Source: JACCYI01 sp963828075
GTDB taxonomy: Bacteria; Actinomycetota; Thermoleophilia; Solirubrobacterales; Solirubrobacteraceae
NCBI GenBank assembly: GCA_963828075.1
Contig: CAWHDH010000021.1
Span: 1,860,001-1,924,000 of the forward strand
Direction of reading: 5' to 3'
DNA length: 64,000 bases
Shown here piece by piece: positions 52,414-60,074 of this stretch. Numbering within the stretch: the first letter of the stretch is position 1; each line of letters begins with the position of its first letter. A program made the position numbers and the translations under genes. The notes below the pieces were generated by a model. It had not been told where the DNA came from. It made no database searches and saw nothing but the letters and a program-made list of their open reading frames with translations.

Positions 52414-53006
52414 GTCCGCCAGCCGCCGGTCTCGCCGCGGTACAGGCCGTGACCGGTGAAGACCATCCGGGCGGTCAGCCAGAGGACGCGCAGGTCGAGC
52501 CGCAGCGACGCGTGCTCGACGTACCAGAGGTCGAGCTCGATGCGCTCGTGCCAGGGCAGCGACGCGCGCCCGTGGACCTGCGCCCAGCCGGTGATCCCCG
52601 GGCGCACGGCGAGGCGCCCGCGCTGGCGCTCGGTGTACTGGTCGACCTGCACCTGCACGGTGGGCCGCGGGCCGACCAGCGACATCTCCCCGCGCAGCAC
52701 GTTGACCAGGTTGGGGAGCTCGTCGAGCGACGCGCGGCGCAGGAAGGCGCCGACCCGCGTGATCCGGTCGTCGCCCTCGTCGACCGCGAGCCCCGCGCCC
52801 ATGCCCTCGGCGCCGGCGACCATCGTCCGCAGCTTGTAGACCTCGAACGGGCGGCCGTCGTGGCCCACACGCCGCTGGCGGTAGATCGGGTGCCCCGGCG
52901 ACTCCAGGCGGATGAGCACCGCGGCGGCGCCCAGGACGGGCGCGCTGACGAGCAGCGCCGTGCCGGCGACCGCCACGTCGAGCGCGCGCTTGCCGAGGTA
53001 GCTCAA
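52410..53006 (-). CDS. Bacterial sugar transferase (monotopic phosphoglycosyl transferase)
   Basis: 198 residues. One N-terminal re-entrant helix (LDVAVAGTALLVSAPVLGAA), then KLRTM, RRASLDELPNLVNVLRGEMS (catalytic Asp-Glu) and LVGPRP, with VRPGITGWAQV. It transfers a sugar-phosphate to undecaprenyl phosphate, the first step of exopolysaccharide assembly. ATG overlaps the stop of the GT2 gene by four bases, so they are coupled. Confidence 0.93.
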   Translation of the reverse strand: MSYLGKRALDVAVAGTALLVSAPVLGAAAVLIRLESPGHPIYRQRRVGHDGRPFEVYKLRTMVAGAEGMGAGLAVDEGDDRITRVGAFLRRASLDELPNLVNVLRGEMSLVGPRPTVQVQVDQYTERQRGRLAVRPGITGWAQVHGRASLPWHERIELDLWYVEHASLRLDLRVLWLTARMVFTGHGLYRGETGGWRT

Positions 53007-54133
53007 CGCGTGCCCTCCGCCGGCTCCCAGCCCGCCTCGGTGCCGTGGCGCAGATGGTCATAGAGACCGGCCGCGATCGCCGCGGTGGTGAGGACGTAGT
53101 AGCGGGCGACGAGCAGCGGGCGCTTGCGTACCCTCGCGCCGGCGGCGGCCGCGCCGAGCAGGCCGAGCTGGGCGAGGAGCGCCGCCCGGTACGCCGGGCG
53201 CCGCGCGAGCGCCGCGCTGCTCACGAACGCGACCAGGTGCAGCACCGGCGAGGCGTAGCGCAGGGCGCGGTGCGAGACGAGCATCGCGGCGTACCCGGGA
53301 GCGTGGCCGCGCAGGTCGAGCAGCCCGCCGCGCAGGATCATCGGCCATGCGTGGCTCATCATCCGGCGCTTGCGGGCCCACTCGCCCTCGATGCTGGGGA
53401 CCATCTTCTCGGTCGCGCGGGCGCCGGCGACGTCGACCGCCCGCCAGCCGCGTCGCACCAGCTCGGCGGGCAGGGACAGGTCGTGCGAGACGCGCGGGTC
53501 GACGTGCAGGTAGGCCTCGCGGCGCACGGCGTAGATCGCGCCGTTGCCGGCGGTCACCGACGCGAGCGCCGACTCGTTGCCGCGCAGCCACATCTCGTAA
53601 CGCCAGTAGACCCCCTCCTGGTTGGTGCCGGCGTCGTTGACGAACGCGACGCGGCCGCACGCGAACCCGACGCGCGGGTCGGCGAACGCGGCGGCCAGCG
53701 CCCTGAGCCCGCCCGGCTCCCACGTCGCATTGGCGTCCGAGAACGCGAGCAGATCCCCTCGGGCGCGCGCGACGGCGGCGTCCTGGGCGCGGACCTTGCC
53801 GCCGCGGGGCAGCGCGAGGACGAGATCTGCGCCGCCCTCGCGGGCGCGCTGCGCGGTGGCGTCAGCCCCCGGCTCGGCGCCGCCGTCGACCGCGACGATC
53901 ACCTCGAGACGGTCCCGGGGCCAGTCCAGGGCCAGCGCGTTCGCGACCTTGGCGGCGATCACCGCCTCCTCGCGATAGGCGGCGACGATCAGCGAGACGA
54001 GCGGCGGCGGATCGCCCGGCTCGTCCTGGGACCCGGACGCGAGCTGGCGGCGCACCAGACCCGCGACCGCGAGCGCGTACCCCGCCTGCGTCCAGGCGAG
54101 CAGCGCGGCGGCGGTCCAGAAGAGCAGGCGCAC
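53003..54133 (-). CDS. Membrane glycosyltransferase family 2
   Basis: 376 residues. An N-terminal helix, then the GT-A core: VSLIVAAYREEAVIAAKVAN, VIVAVDGGAEP, LLAFSDANATWEPGG (DxD position as DAN), RVAFVNDAGTNQEGVYWRYE and ARKRRMMSHAW. Three C-terminal hydrophobic helices. It resembles processive or polyprenyl-linked glycosyltransferases that build polysaccharide at the membrane. Part of the EPS cluster. Confidence 0.9.
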   Translation of the reverse strand: MRLLFWTAAALLAWTQAGYALAVAGLVRRQLASGSQDEPGDPPPLVSLIVAAYREEAVIAAKVANALALDWPRDRLEVIVAVDGGAEPGADATAQRAREGGADLVLALPRGGKVRAQDAAVARARGDLLAFSDANATWEPGGLRALAAAFADPRVGFACGRVAFVNDAGTNQEGVYWRYEMWLRGNESALASVTAGNGAIYAVRREAYLHVDPRVSHDLSLPAELVRRGWRAVDVAGARATEKMVPSIEGEWARKRRMMSHAWPMILRGGLLDLRGHAPGYAAMLVSHRALRYASPVLHLVAFVSSAALARRPAYRAALLAQLGLLGAAAAGARVRKRPLLVARYYVLTTAAIAAGLYDHLRHGTEAGWEPAEGTR

Positions 54134-54165
54134 GGCGGCGCATGCTGACAGCCCGGGACGCGCGG

Positions 54166-54309
54166 CCGTAAGTTCGGCCCGCTTTCTGACGAGTGGCTGG
54201 GCGTGGCTGGGGGTCGCCGCTGCCCGACTGCATAGTGGGATCTACGTGGGCGGGCAGCGGCGGCCGCCAGGCGCGTCCAGACGCCGTCAGAAACGTGCAG
54301 AACTTACGG
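54166..54309. repeat. Nested inverted repeats between two glycosyltransferase genes
   Basis: Outer arms: CCGTAAGTTC (54166-54175) and TTTCTGACG (54183-54191) mirror CGTCAGAAA (54285-54293) and GAACTTACGG (54300-54309). Inner arms: GCCGCTGCCCG (54216-54226) and CGGGCAGCGGC (54251-54261) pair perfectly. The right outer arm includes the stop codon of the upstream GT4 gene. It may be a terminator, attenuator or small RNA between the GT4 and GT2 genes. Confidence 0.65.
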
Positions 54310-55443
54310 ACGCGTGTCCCTACATCCAGCGAGCAGCTCGGTGTAGAGGTCGAGGTGCCGCCGCGCGATGGCGTCCCAGCCGTACGACCCGCCGGGCGCG
54401 GCGGCGGCGGCGGAGGCGTGGCCCAGCTCCGCCCGGCGAGTCGGATCGGCGAGCAGCCGGCCCAGCGCGGCGGCGAGCGCGGCGGAGTCGCCCGGCTCGA
54501 CGAGCTCCGCGGCCCCGATCGCCGCGACGTCCGGGAAGCCGCCGACGGCCGTCAGCAGCAGCGGGCGCCCGAAGGCCAGCGCGGTGAACAGCACGCCGGA
54601 CTGGTCGATCTCGCGGTAGGGGAGCACGACCAGGTCGGCGCGGCGGAACGTCGCGGCGAGCTCGGGCGCGCCCAGGAAGCGAGGCGCCCAGCGGACCCCG
54701 GGCGGCGCGGCGGCGCGCAGCGGGCCGATGTCCATCCTCGGCATCCCCCCGACCCACAGCTCCGCCGGCGCGGCCGGCCCGAGCGCCCGCCACGCCTCGA
54801 GCAGCACGTCGATCCCCTTGTACGGGCGCATGAGGCCGAAGCACAGGACGACGGTGGCGTCCGCAGGGGTGCCGGCCAACTCCGGCGGCAATGGCGCCCC
54901 GGCCGGCTCGCGGGTCAGGGCGGTCAGCGCGCCGTGCGGGATGACCCGCACGCGGGCGGGATCCACGCCGGCCTCGTCGCGCAGGCGGCGCGCACCGTGC
55001 TCGGAGTGCACGACGACCGCGTCCATGCGCTCGTAGAGGCGGCGCTGCGCAGCGATCTGGCCCGGGCGCGGTTCGCGCGGGAGGACATCGTGGGCGGTCA
55101 GCAGCCGCGGGCGCCGGCGCGGCAGCAGCACCGCGTCGAGCTGCTGGACGGCGAGCCATTGCAGGTGGACGATGTCGGCCGCTTGCGCCGCGCGTCCGTA
55201 GCGCAGCATGTCCGGCACGTGCTGGGCGAGCCGGGCGACCCGGCGCACGCGGGACCCGGGCGACCCCGGAGCCCAGCGGTAGAAGGCCTCGCGGACCGCG
55301 TAGCCGGGCTCGCGCGGCACCGCGCCGTAGCCGAACGCGCTGGTGATGAGGTCCACGTGGGCGCCGGCGCGCGCGAGCGCCGCCGCGAGGGCGTGGTCAT
55401 AGGGCGGCGTGTAGGCCGGAGGGTCGACGAGGTGGACGCGCAT
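54304..55443 (-). CDS. Glycosyltransferase family 4
   Basis: 379 residues, GT-B fold. The N-terminal half includes DIVHLQWLAVQQLDAVLLPR and LLTAHDVLPRE. The C-terminal half has VVLCFGLMRPYKGIDVLLEA (donor-binding Arg/Lys) and EIDQSGVLFTALAFGRPLLL (E-x7-E-like motif), then FPDVAAIGAAELVEPGD. It adds a nucleotide-sugar to the growing EPS or a lipid carrier. ATG 55443. Confidence 0.92.
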   Translation of the reverse strand: MRVHLVDPPAYTPPYDHALAAALARAGAHVDLITSAFGYGAVPREPGYAVREAFYRWAPGSPGSRVRRVARLAQHVPDMLRYGRAAQAADIVHLQWLAVQQLDAVLLPRRRPRLLTAHDVLPREPRPGQIAAQRRLYERMDAVVVHSEHGARRLRDEAGVDPARVRVIPHGALTALTREPAGAPLPPELAGTPADATVVLCFGLMRPYKGIDVLLEAWRALGPAAPAELWVGGMPRMDIGPLRAAAPPGVRWAPRFLGAPELAATFRRADLVVLPYREIDQSGVLFTALAFGRPLLLTAVGGFPDVAAIGAAELVEPGDSAALAAALGRLLADPTRRAELGHASAAAAAPGGSYGWDAIARRHLDLYTELLAGCRDTRP

Positions 55444-55472
55444 ATCGGTGTTTCGCCCGGCCGCCCTTCGCT

Positions 55473-55542
55473 GGCGCTCGGGCTCTGGGCGACGTTACCC
55501 CCCGGGCCGCCCTCGCCGGCGCTCGGGCTCTGGGCGACGTTA
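55473..55542. repeat. Two direct copies of a 25-bp sequence (45-bp period)
   Basis: GGCGCTCGGGCTCTGGGCGA plus CGTTA occurs at 55473-55497 and 55518-55542. The flanking CCGGCCGCCCT and CCGGGCCGCCCT show that the duplicated unit is about 45 bp. It lies just upstream of the GT4 start, where its promoter should be. Confidence 0.75.
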
Positions 55543-55591
55543 GTTTGGTCGCCGCGCGGCCCCGGTGCGATACGGCGGCCGAACCGGGCCG

Positions 55592-56890
55592 CTACGGCCC
55601 GGCCGGCACACCGCTCCGGGGTACGTTCACGTTCGGGGAGAGCTCCTCCTCGCGCCGCGCCGCCTTGCGCGCGTACATCGCCGCGTCCGCATGCGCCATG
55701 ACGTCCGTGTAGCTGCGGCTCTCAGGCGTCACCATGGCCACGCCGACGCTGGCCTGCGTGCTGACCCGGGTCGCTCCCAACCGGACCACCTGCCGGCCGA
55801 TGCGTTCCTCGACCTGACGCGCGATCCGCTCGGCCTCCGCCTCGCCGACGCTGAGCAGCACGACGGCGAACTCGTCGCCGCCGATCCGGGCGACGATGTC
55901 CGTCTTGCGGCTCGCGCGGCGCAACGCGGACGCGACCGCGCGAAGAACCGCGTCGCCCGCCGAATGGCCATGGGTGTCGTTGACCAGCTTGAAGTGGTCG
56001 AGGTCGACCGCCAGCAGCGCGGACATTCCCCCGTAGCGCTGGATCATGAGGATCTGGCGCTGCGCCTCCTCCTCGAGCCGCCGCCGGTTGTAGAGCCCGG
56101 TGAGCGCGTCGTGGTCGGCGAGGCGCAGGAGCCGCTCCCCTTCGCGCTTGCGCTCCGAGACGTCCTGCACGTGCACCACGAACGACGTGGGAACCCCGCC
56201 GGCATCGCGGATCAGGCCCACCGCGAGCAGCACCCATATGACCGAGCCGTTCGCCCGGACGTAGCGCTTCTCGAGCCGGTAGTCCTGGATCTTGCCGGCC
56301 AGCAGACGCCGGATGTGCCGCCGATCGACCTCGAGGTCGTCGGGGTGGGTGATGTCCTGGAGCCGCTTGGTGAGCAGGATCTCCTCGGGGTATCCGAGCA
56401 GCGCGCACAACGCTCCGTTGACCCGCAGCCACACTCCTTCGAGGTCGATGATCGCCATCCCGATCGGCGCCTGCCCGAAGGCCGCCGCCAAGCGGTCGTC
56501 CGCGGCGGCGGGCGGCCGGGCGCCGATGTCGCGCAGGACCCACATGAGGGTCTCGGAGTCCAGAGCGACGGCATCCCACTCGTAGCGGCCGGCCGCGAAT
56601 CCGGAACCTTCGAGCCAGCGCATCTCGCCTCGCGCCGCGACGCCGGACTCGAGCGCCCGCAGGCAGGCCCGCAGCAGGCCGCCGTCCGCCACCTGCGGCC
56701 ACACGTCGCCCCAGTGACGGCCGATCGCCGACTCGGCAAGCGGGTGGCGCGCCCTCGCCGCGGCATTGAGGGACGCGACGCGCAGGTCGACAGGCCTCCC
56801 CGCCGCGCCACGGACCGCCGTGCTGAGCACGATCGCGTCCGGCAGCCGGTCGACGACCTGCGCCAGCACCTTGGGACCGGCGGAGATCAC
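55592..56890 (-). CDS. PAS-GGDEF diguanylate cyclase
   Basis: 432 residues, soluble. A PAS-like N-terminal region (to about 125), a clear PAS/PAC domain (about 130-255: FGQAPIGMAIIDLEGVWLRV, ITHPDDLEVDRRHIRRLLAG), then GGDEF with DALTGLYNRRRLEEEAQRQI, IGGDEFAVVLLS and the I-site RKTD. It makes c-di-GMP, with PAS as signal input. GTG 56890 overlaps the stop of the ATPase gene (GTGA), so it is the last gene of a three-gene operon. Confidence 0.93.
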   Translation of the reverse strand: MISAGPKVLAQVVDRLPDAIVLSTAVRGAAGRPVDLRVASLNAAARARHPLAESAIGRHWGDVWPQVADGGLLRACLRALESGVAARGEMRWLEGSGFAAGRYEWDAVALDSETLMWVLRDIGARPPAAADDRLAAAFGQAPIGMAIIDLEGVWLRVNGALCALLGYPEEILLTKRLQDITHPDDLEVDRRHIRRLLAGKIQDYRLEKRYVRANGSVIWVLLAVGLIRDAGGVPTSFVVHVQDVSERKREGERLLRLADHDALTGLYNRRRLEEEAQRQILMIQRYGGMSALLAVDLDHFKLVNDTHGHSAGDAVLRAVASALRRASRKTDIVARIGGDEFAVVLLSVGEAEAERIARQVEERIGRQVVRLGATRVSTQASVGVAMVTPESRSYTDVMAHADAAMYARKAARREEELSPNVNVPRSGVPAGP

Positions 56891-57306
56891 CTCGTCGTCG
56901 CTCGGTCCCCGAACGCGAAGTGGGCCACGACGCGGGTCCCGCGGTGCCGGCGGACGAAGCGCAGTTCCGCGCACAAACCGGTCATCACGAGGAGACCCAG
57001 TCCGGCACCGGGGCTGTCGAACCGCGGACCCATGCCCAGGCCGTCGTCCTCGACGCTCACGCTCAGCCCTTCCGGCGCGACGCTGAGCGACACGCGGGCG
57101 CGGCCGGGGTCCAGCGGCGTGGCGCGGTCGCGGTAGGCGTGGATGACCACGTTGGTGACCGCCTCGGAGACGACCAGCTCGACCGCGACCAGGTCGAGCG
57201 GCAGGCCCTCGAGCGCCTGGCATACGGCGCGACGGGCGACCGCGGGTGCGTCGGCGGTCGCCGCGAGATCGAGCTCGAGCGTGGCGGCGGAGACCGCCGG
57301 GCGCAT
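56887..57306 (-). CDS. Anti-sigma-factor-type serine kinase (HATPase_c, RsbW-like)
   Basis: 139 residues with a GHKL fold. N-box VVSEAVTNVVIHAYRD, G1 VEDDGLGMGPRFD, G2 GAGLGLLVMTGLCAEL. RsbW-like proteins bind a sigma factor or phosphorylate an antagonist. No sigma or antagonist gene is adjacent; instead it is coupled to the PAS-GGDEF cyclase, suggesting it feeds the same pathway. ATG shares a base with the upstream stop. Confidence 0.88.
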   Translation of the reverse strand: MRPAVSAATLELDLAATADAPAVARRAVCQALEGLPLDLVAVELVVSEAVTNVVIHAYRDRATPLDPGRARVSLSVAPEGLSVSVEDDGLGMGPRFDSPGAGLGLLVMTGLCAELRFVRRHRGTRVVAHFAFGDRATTR

Positions 57307-57527
57307 CAGCGCACCGCCGCCGCCGGCCGCTCGGCCTCAGGCGCTGATGGTGTCGGGTGGGGGCGTCCGGCCTGGGCCGGCGGGAAGGCGTCGGTCATCG
57401 GGGCGAGCGCCTGGCTGGACGGGCGGCGGCGCGGACGCGCGAAGCGCAGGAGCCCGAACCCGCCGGCCGCGCACCCACAGAGCACTGCGGCGACGAAGAG
57501 GAGGTCGCCGGGCGAGAGGACGGTCAT
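57306..57527 (-). CDS. Small single-helix membrane protein
   Basis: 73 residues: one helix (LLFVAAVLCGCAAGGFGLL), then a basic and proline-rich cytoplasmic tail (RFARPRRRPS). It is translationally coupled (TGATG) to the RsbW-like gene. Function unknown; it may anchor or signal to its partners. First gene of the operon that ends in the cyclase. Confidence 0.6.
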   Translation of the reverse strand: MTVLSPGDLLFVAAVLCGCAAGGFGLLRFARPRRRPSSQALAPMTDAFPPAQAGRPHPTPSAPEAERPAAAVR

Positions 57528-57693
57528 CGGGGGGCGCGTCCGGCGGAGGCTGGGCGCGGCGCGACAGGTCTGACTTGCCGCGATCCGGACAAGGACTCAC
57601 CTCCGATGGCCTGCATGGTCCCGCCCCCGCTCCCTTGTAGGACTCTCCCGACCACCTCCGCACCAACGGCTGCGTCGGGCACGTCCACCACCG

Positions 57694-57721
57694 AGCATAG
57701 CCGTCGCTGACGACCCGTCAA
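57694..57721 (-). promoter_or_regulatory. Candidate promoter for the small membrane protein/RsbW/GGDEF operon
   Basis: On the minus strand TTGACG (57721-57716) and TATGCT (57699-57694) are separated by 16 bases, close to the vegetative consensus. A leader of about 160 bases follows before ATG 57527; I did not find a known riboswitch pattern in it. Confidence 0.5.
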
Positions 57722-57753
57722 ACCTACGGGAGCCTCCGGCGCATCGCCGGTCG

Positions 57754-58089
57754 TCAAGCGACGCCGCCCGCCAGCGCCTGCAACTGCTCCCGGAGTTGGT
57801 CGGACAGCCCTTCGAAGCGCAGCGCGTAGGTGTCGTGGCCCGATTGGCGCAGGACCCGTGCGCGGCCGCAGATATGCAGATCGGCGGTGGGGTCGAGGTC
57901 GACGGTCAGGACCTCGTCGGTCGAGAGCGGGCGCGCCGAGTGGACGCGCAGGCCGCCGGGCCCGACGTCGACCGTCCGAGCGGTTATCGCCGACCCCTTC
58001 GTGCGGCTGAGCGTGCACGGCACGGCGGCCGCGAAGCGCGGGGCGCGCCGTCGGTCGGACACGGGGGGAGATGTGGCCATCCCCCTCAT
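57754..58089 (-). CDS. PilZ-domain protein
   Basis: 111 residues. RRRAPRF gives the RxxxR c-di-GMP motif, and DVGPGGLRVHSARPL the second (D/N)xSxxG-like motif, here with Gly-Pro in place of the Ser. PilZ proteins are c-di-GMP receptors; next to cyclases and EPS genes this is a plausible effector. It stands alone, divergent from the GT2 gene. ATG 58080 is an alternative start. Confidence 0.85.
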   Translation of the reverse strand: MRGMATSPPVSDRRRAPRFAAAVPCTLSRTKGSAITARTVDVGPGGLRVHSARPLSTDEVLTVDLDPTADLHICGRARVLRQSGHDTYALRFEGLSDQLREQLQALAGGVA

Positions 58090-58140
58090 GGTTCCCGATG
58101 CGCCGACGTTCAAGGCCCGGGGTGCGCCAGTATCCGCGCC

Positions 58141-59079
58141 GTGGGCGTCGAGGTCTCCTACTGCGTTGTCAACACCGAGCAGCGCGAGCTGCTGCTGCGC
58201 GGCCTCGATGCGATCGGCCGCGAGCGCGCCGCCCTGCCGTTCGACACGGAGACGATCGTCCTCGACAACGCGTCGCGCGACGGGTCGGCCGGCGCGGCGC
58301 GCGCCCATCCCGCGGTGACCGAGGTGATCCGGCTCGAGCAGCGGCGCGGCAAGGCGGAGAACGACTCCGCGCTGCTCCAACGCGCCGGCGGGCGCTACGC
58401 GCTGCTGCTCAACGAGGACTCGGAGTTGCTCGCAGGCGCCACGGCGGCGCTGCACGGCGCGCTCGACTCCCAACCACGTGCCGGGGCCGCCGGGGCGGCG
58501 CTGCTGCGGCCCGACGGCACGCCGCAGCCATCGGCGTGGCGCTTCCCGGGACCCCGCGCGGCGCTCTACGCGGCGCTGCTGCTCCATCGCCGGCACGTCG
58601 TCCAGAGCACCGGCGACGGCGTGCGCGAGGTCGACTGGGCGCAGTCCGCGGCGCTACTCGTGCGCTCGGAGGCGGCGCAGGCGATCGGGTGGCTGGACCC
58701 CGCGTTCTTCGTCTACTCCGACGAGGTCGACTTCTGCAAGCGCCTGCGCGACGCCGGCTGGAGCGTCCTCTACGTGCCCCGGGCGCGCGCCGTCCACCAC
58801 GAGCAGCTCTCGACCGGGGCGGTGCCGACGCGGCGGATCGTCGAGATGGCCCGCAACCGCGACCGCTACATGCGCAAGCATCACTCGCGGTCCGCGGCGG
58901 CCGCGGTGCGCGTGCTGACGGCGTGGACGTACGCGCTGCGGGCCGCCGCCGCGGTGGTGCTGCCGGGCCACGACCCCCGCCGGTATGCGCGCCACGTCAC
59001 CGCCAGCCTGTTCCCAGGCCGCGGCGAGGGGCTGCGCGAGGCGGCCGCGGAGTTCAACCGCCAGTTTCCGCAACCGTAG
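58141..59079 (+). CDS. Glycosyltransferase family 2 (rhamnosyl-type)
   Basis: 312 residues from GTG 58141. VEVSYCVVNTEQRELLLRGL, VLDNASRDGSAGAARAHP, LLLNEDSELLAGA (DxD as EDS), then FVYSDEVDFCKRLRDAGWSV (the D-E-V-D-F-C motif of dTDP-rhamnosyl-transferase-like GT2s) and YVPRARAVHHEQLSTG. It adds a sugar to surface polysaccharide. 20 bases before the epimerase gene. Confidence 0.9.
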   Translation: MGVEVSYCVVNTEQRELLLRGLDAIGRERAALPFDTETIVLDNASRDGSAGAARAHPAVTEVIRLEQRRGKAENDSALLQRAGGRYALLLNEDSELLAGATAALHGALDSQPRAGAAGAALLRPDGTPQPSAWRFPGPRAALYAALLLHRRHVVQSTGDGVREVDWAQSAALLVRSEAAQAIGWLDPAFFVYSDEVDFCKRLRDAGWSVLYVPRARAVHHEQLSTGAVPTRRIVEMARNRDRYMRKHHSRSAAAAVRVLTAWTYALRAAAAVVLPGHDPRRYARHVTASLFPGRGEGLREAAAEFNRQFPQP

Positions 59080-59099
59080 GGTTGCCTATACTCTCGCCG

Positions 59100-60074
59100 A
59101 TGCGCCTCCTCGTCCTCGGCGGGACCGTCTTCCTGGGCCGCCACGTCGTCGCAACCGCGCTCGCGGCGGGCCATGACGTCACGCTGTTCACGCGCGGCCG
59201 CACGAATCCCGGCCTATTCCCCGAGGCCCGCCACCTGACCGGCGACCGGGGAGGCGACCTCGGCGCGCTCGAGCGTGGCGAGTGGGACGTCGTGGTCGAC
59301 ACCTCCGGCTTCGTCCCGCGCGACGTCGGCACCGGCGCGCGCCTGCTCGCGGGGCGCGCGGGCCGCTACGTCGTCGTCTCGTCGGTCAACGCGCATCCGG
59401 GCTGGCCCGAGGAGGTCGTGAGCGAGCGCTCGCCGCTGCACGCATGCCCGCCCGACGCCGGCCCGGACGGCGACTACGGCGTCCTGAAGGCGGGCTGCGA
59501 GCGTGCCGTCCAGGAGGTGTTCGGCGATGCGTGCCTGATCGTCCGGGCGGGGATGCTCGTCGGCCCGCACGAGAACGTCGGACGCCTTCCGGCGTGGATC
59601 GAGCGCGCAGAGCGCGGCGGGCCGCTCCTCGTGCCCGGCCCGCCGGAGCGGCCGCTGCAGCTGCTCGACGCGCGAGACCTCGCGGACTGGATGCTCGAGC
59701 CGGATCGCACCGGCGCGTTCGCCTGCGTCGGCGAGACGGTGACCATGGAGCACCTCGTGGACGCGCTCGACGCCCGGGATCCGGTGTGGGCGAGCGACGA
59801 CGACCTCGTCGCCGCCGGCTTGGAGCCGTGGACGGAGATCCCCTTCTGGCTGCCGGAGGCGGAGTGCCCGGGGGCGATGCGGATCGACGGGAGCGCCGCC
59901 GGTCTGCCCGGCCGCCCGCTTGCCGAGACCGTCGCCGACACGCGCCGGTGGCTGCTCGAGGAGGGCGGCCGCGAGGAGCTCGCCGCCCTGGGCCGCCCGC
60001 CGCGCGGCGGCGTCAGCGTCCCAGCGCCGGAGCGCGAGCGGGCGCTCGCGCTCCGGCTGGGGTGGACGGATTAG
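59100..60074 (+). CDS. NAD-dependent epimerase/dehydratase-like (extended SDR)
   Basis: 324 residues. Rossmann loop LVLGGTVFLGRHVVATAL, VVVDTSGFVPRDV, VVVSSVNAH, then DGDYGVLKAGCERAVQ (Tyr-x3-Lys) and LIVRAGMLVGPHENVG. The family includes isoflavone-reductase-like and chloroplast-stem-loop-type SDRs; it may modify a nucleotide sugar for the neighbouring glycosyltransferases, but the substrate is not shown. The stop overlaps that of the convergent S8 peptidase. Confidence 0.86.
   Translation: MRLLVLGGTVFLGRHVVATALAAGHDVTLFTRGRTNPGLFPEARHLTGDRGGDLGALERGEWDVVVDTSGFVPRDVGTGARLLAGRAGRYVVVSSVNAHPGWPEEVVSERSPLHACPPDAGPDGDYGVLKAGCERAVQEVFGDACLIVRAGMLVGPHENVGRLPAWIERAERGGPLLVPGPPERPLQLLDARDLADWMLEPDRTGAFACVGETVTMEHLVDALDARDPVWASDDDLVAAGLEPWTEIPFWLPEAECPGAMRIDGSAAGLPGRPLAETVADTRRWLLEEGGREELAALGRPPRGGVSVPAPERERALALRLGWTD

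Noticed and set aside
57528..57693. c-di-GMP (GEMM) or glycine riboswitch in the leader of the cyclase operon
   Set aside because: Some G-rich blocks look suggestive but the diagnostic conserved segments of these classes are not present.
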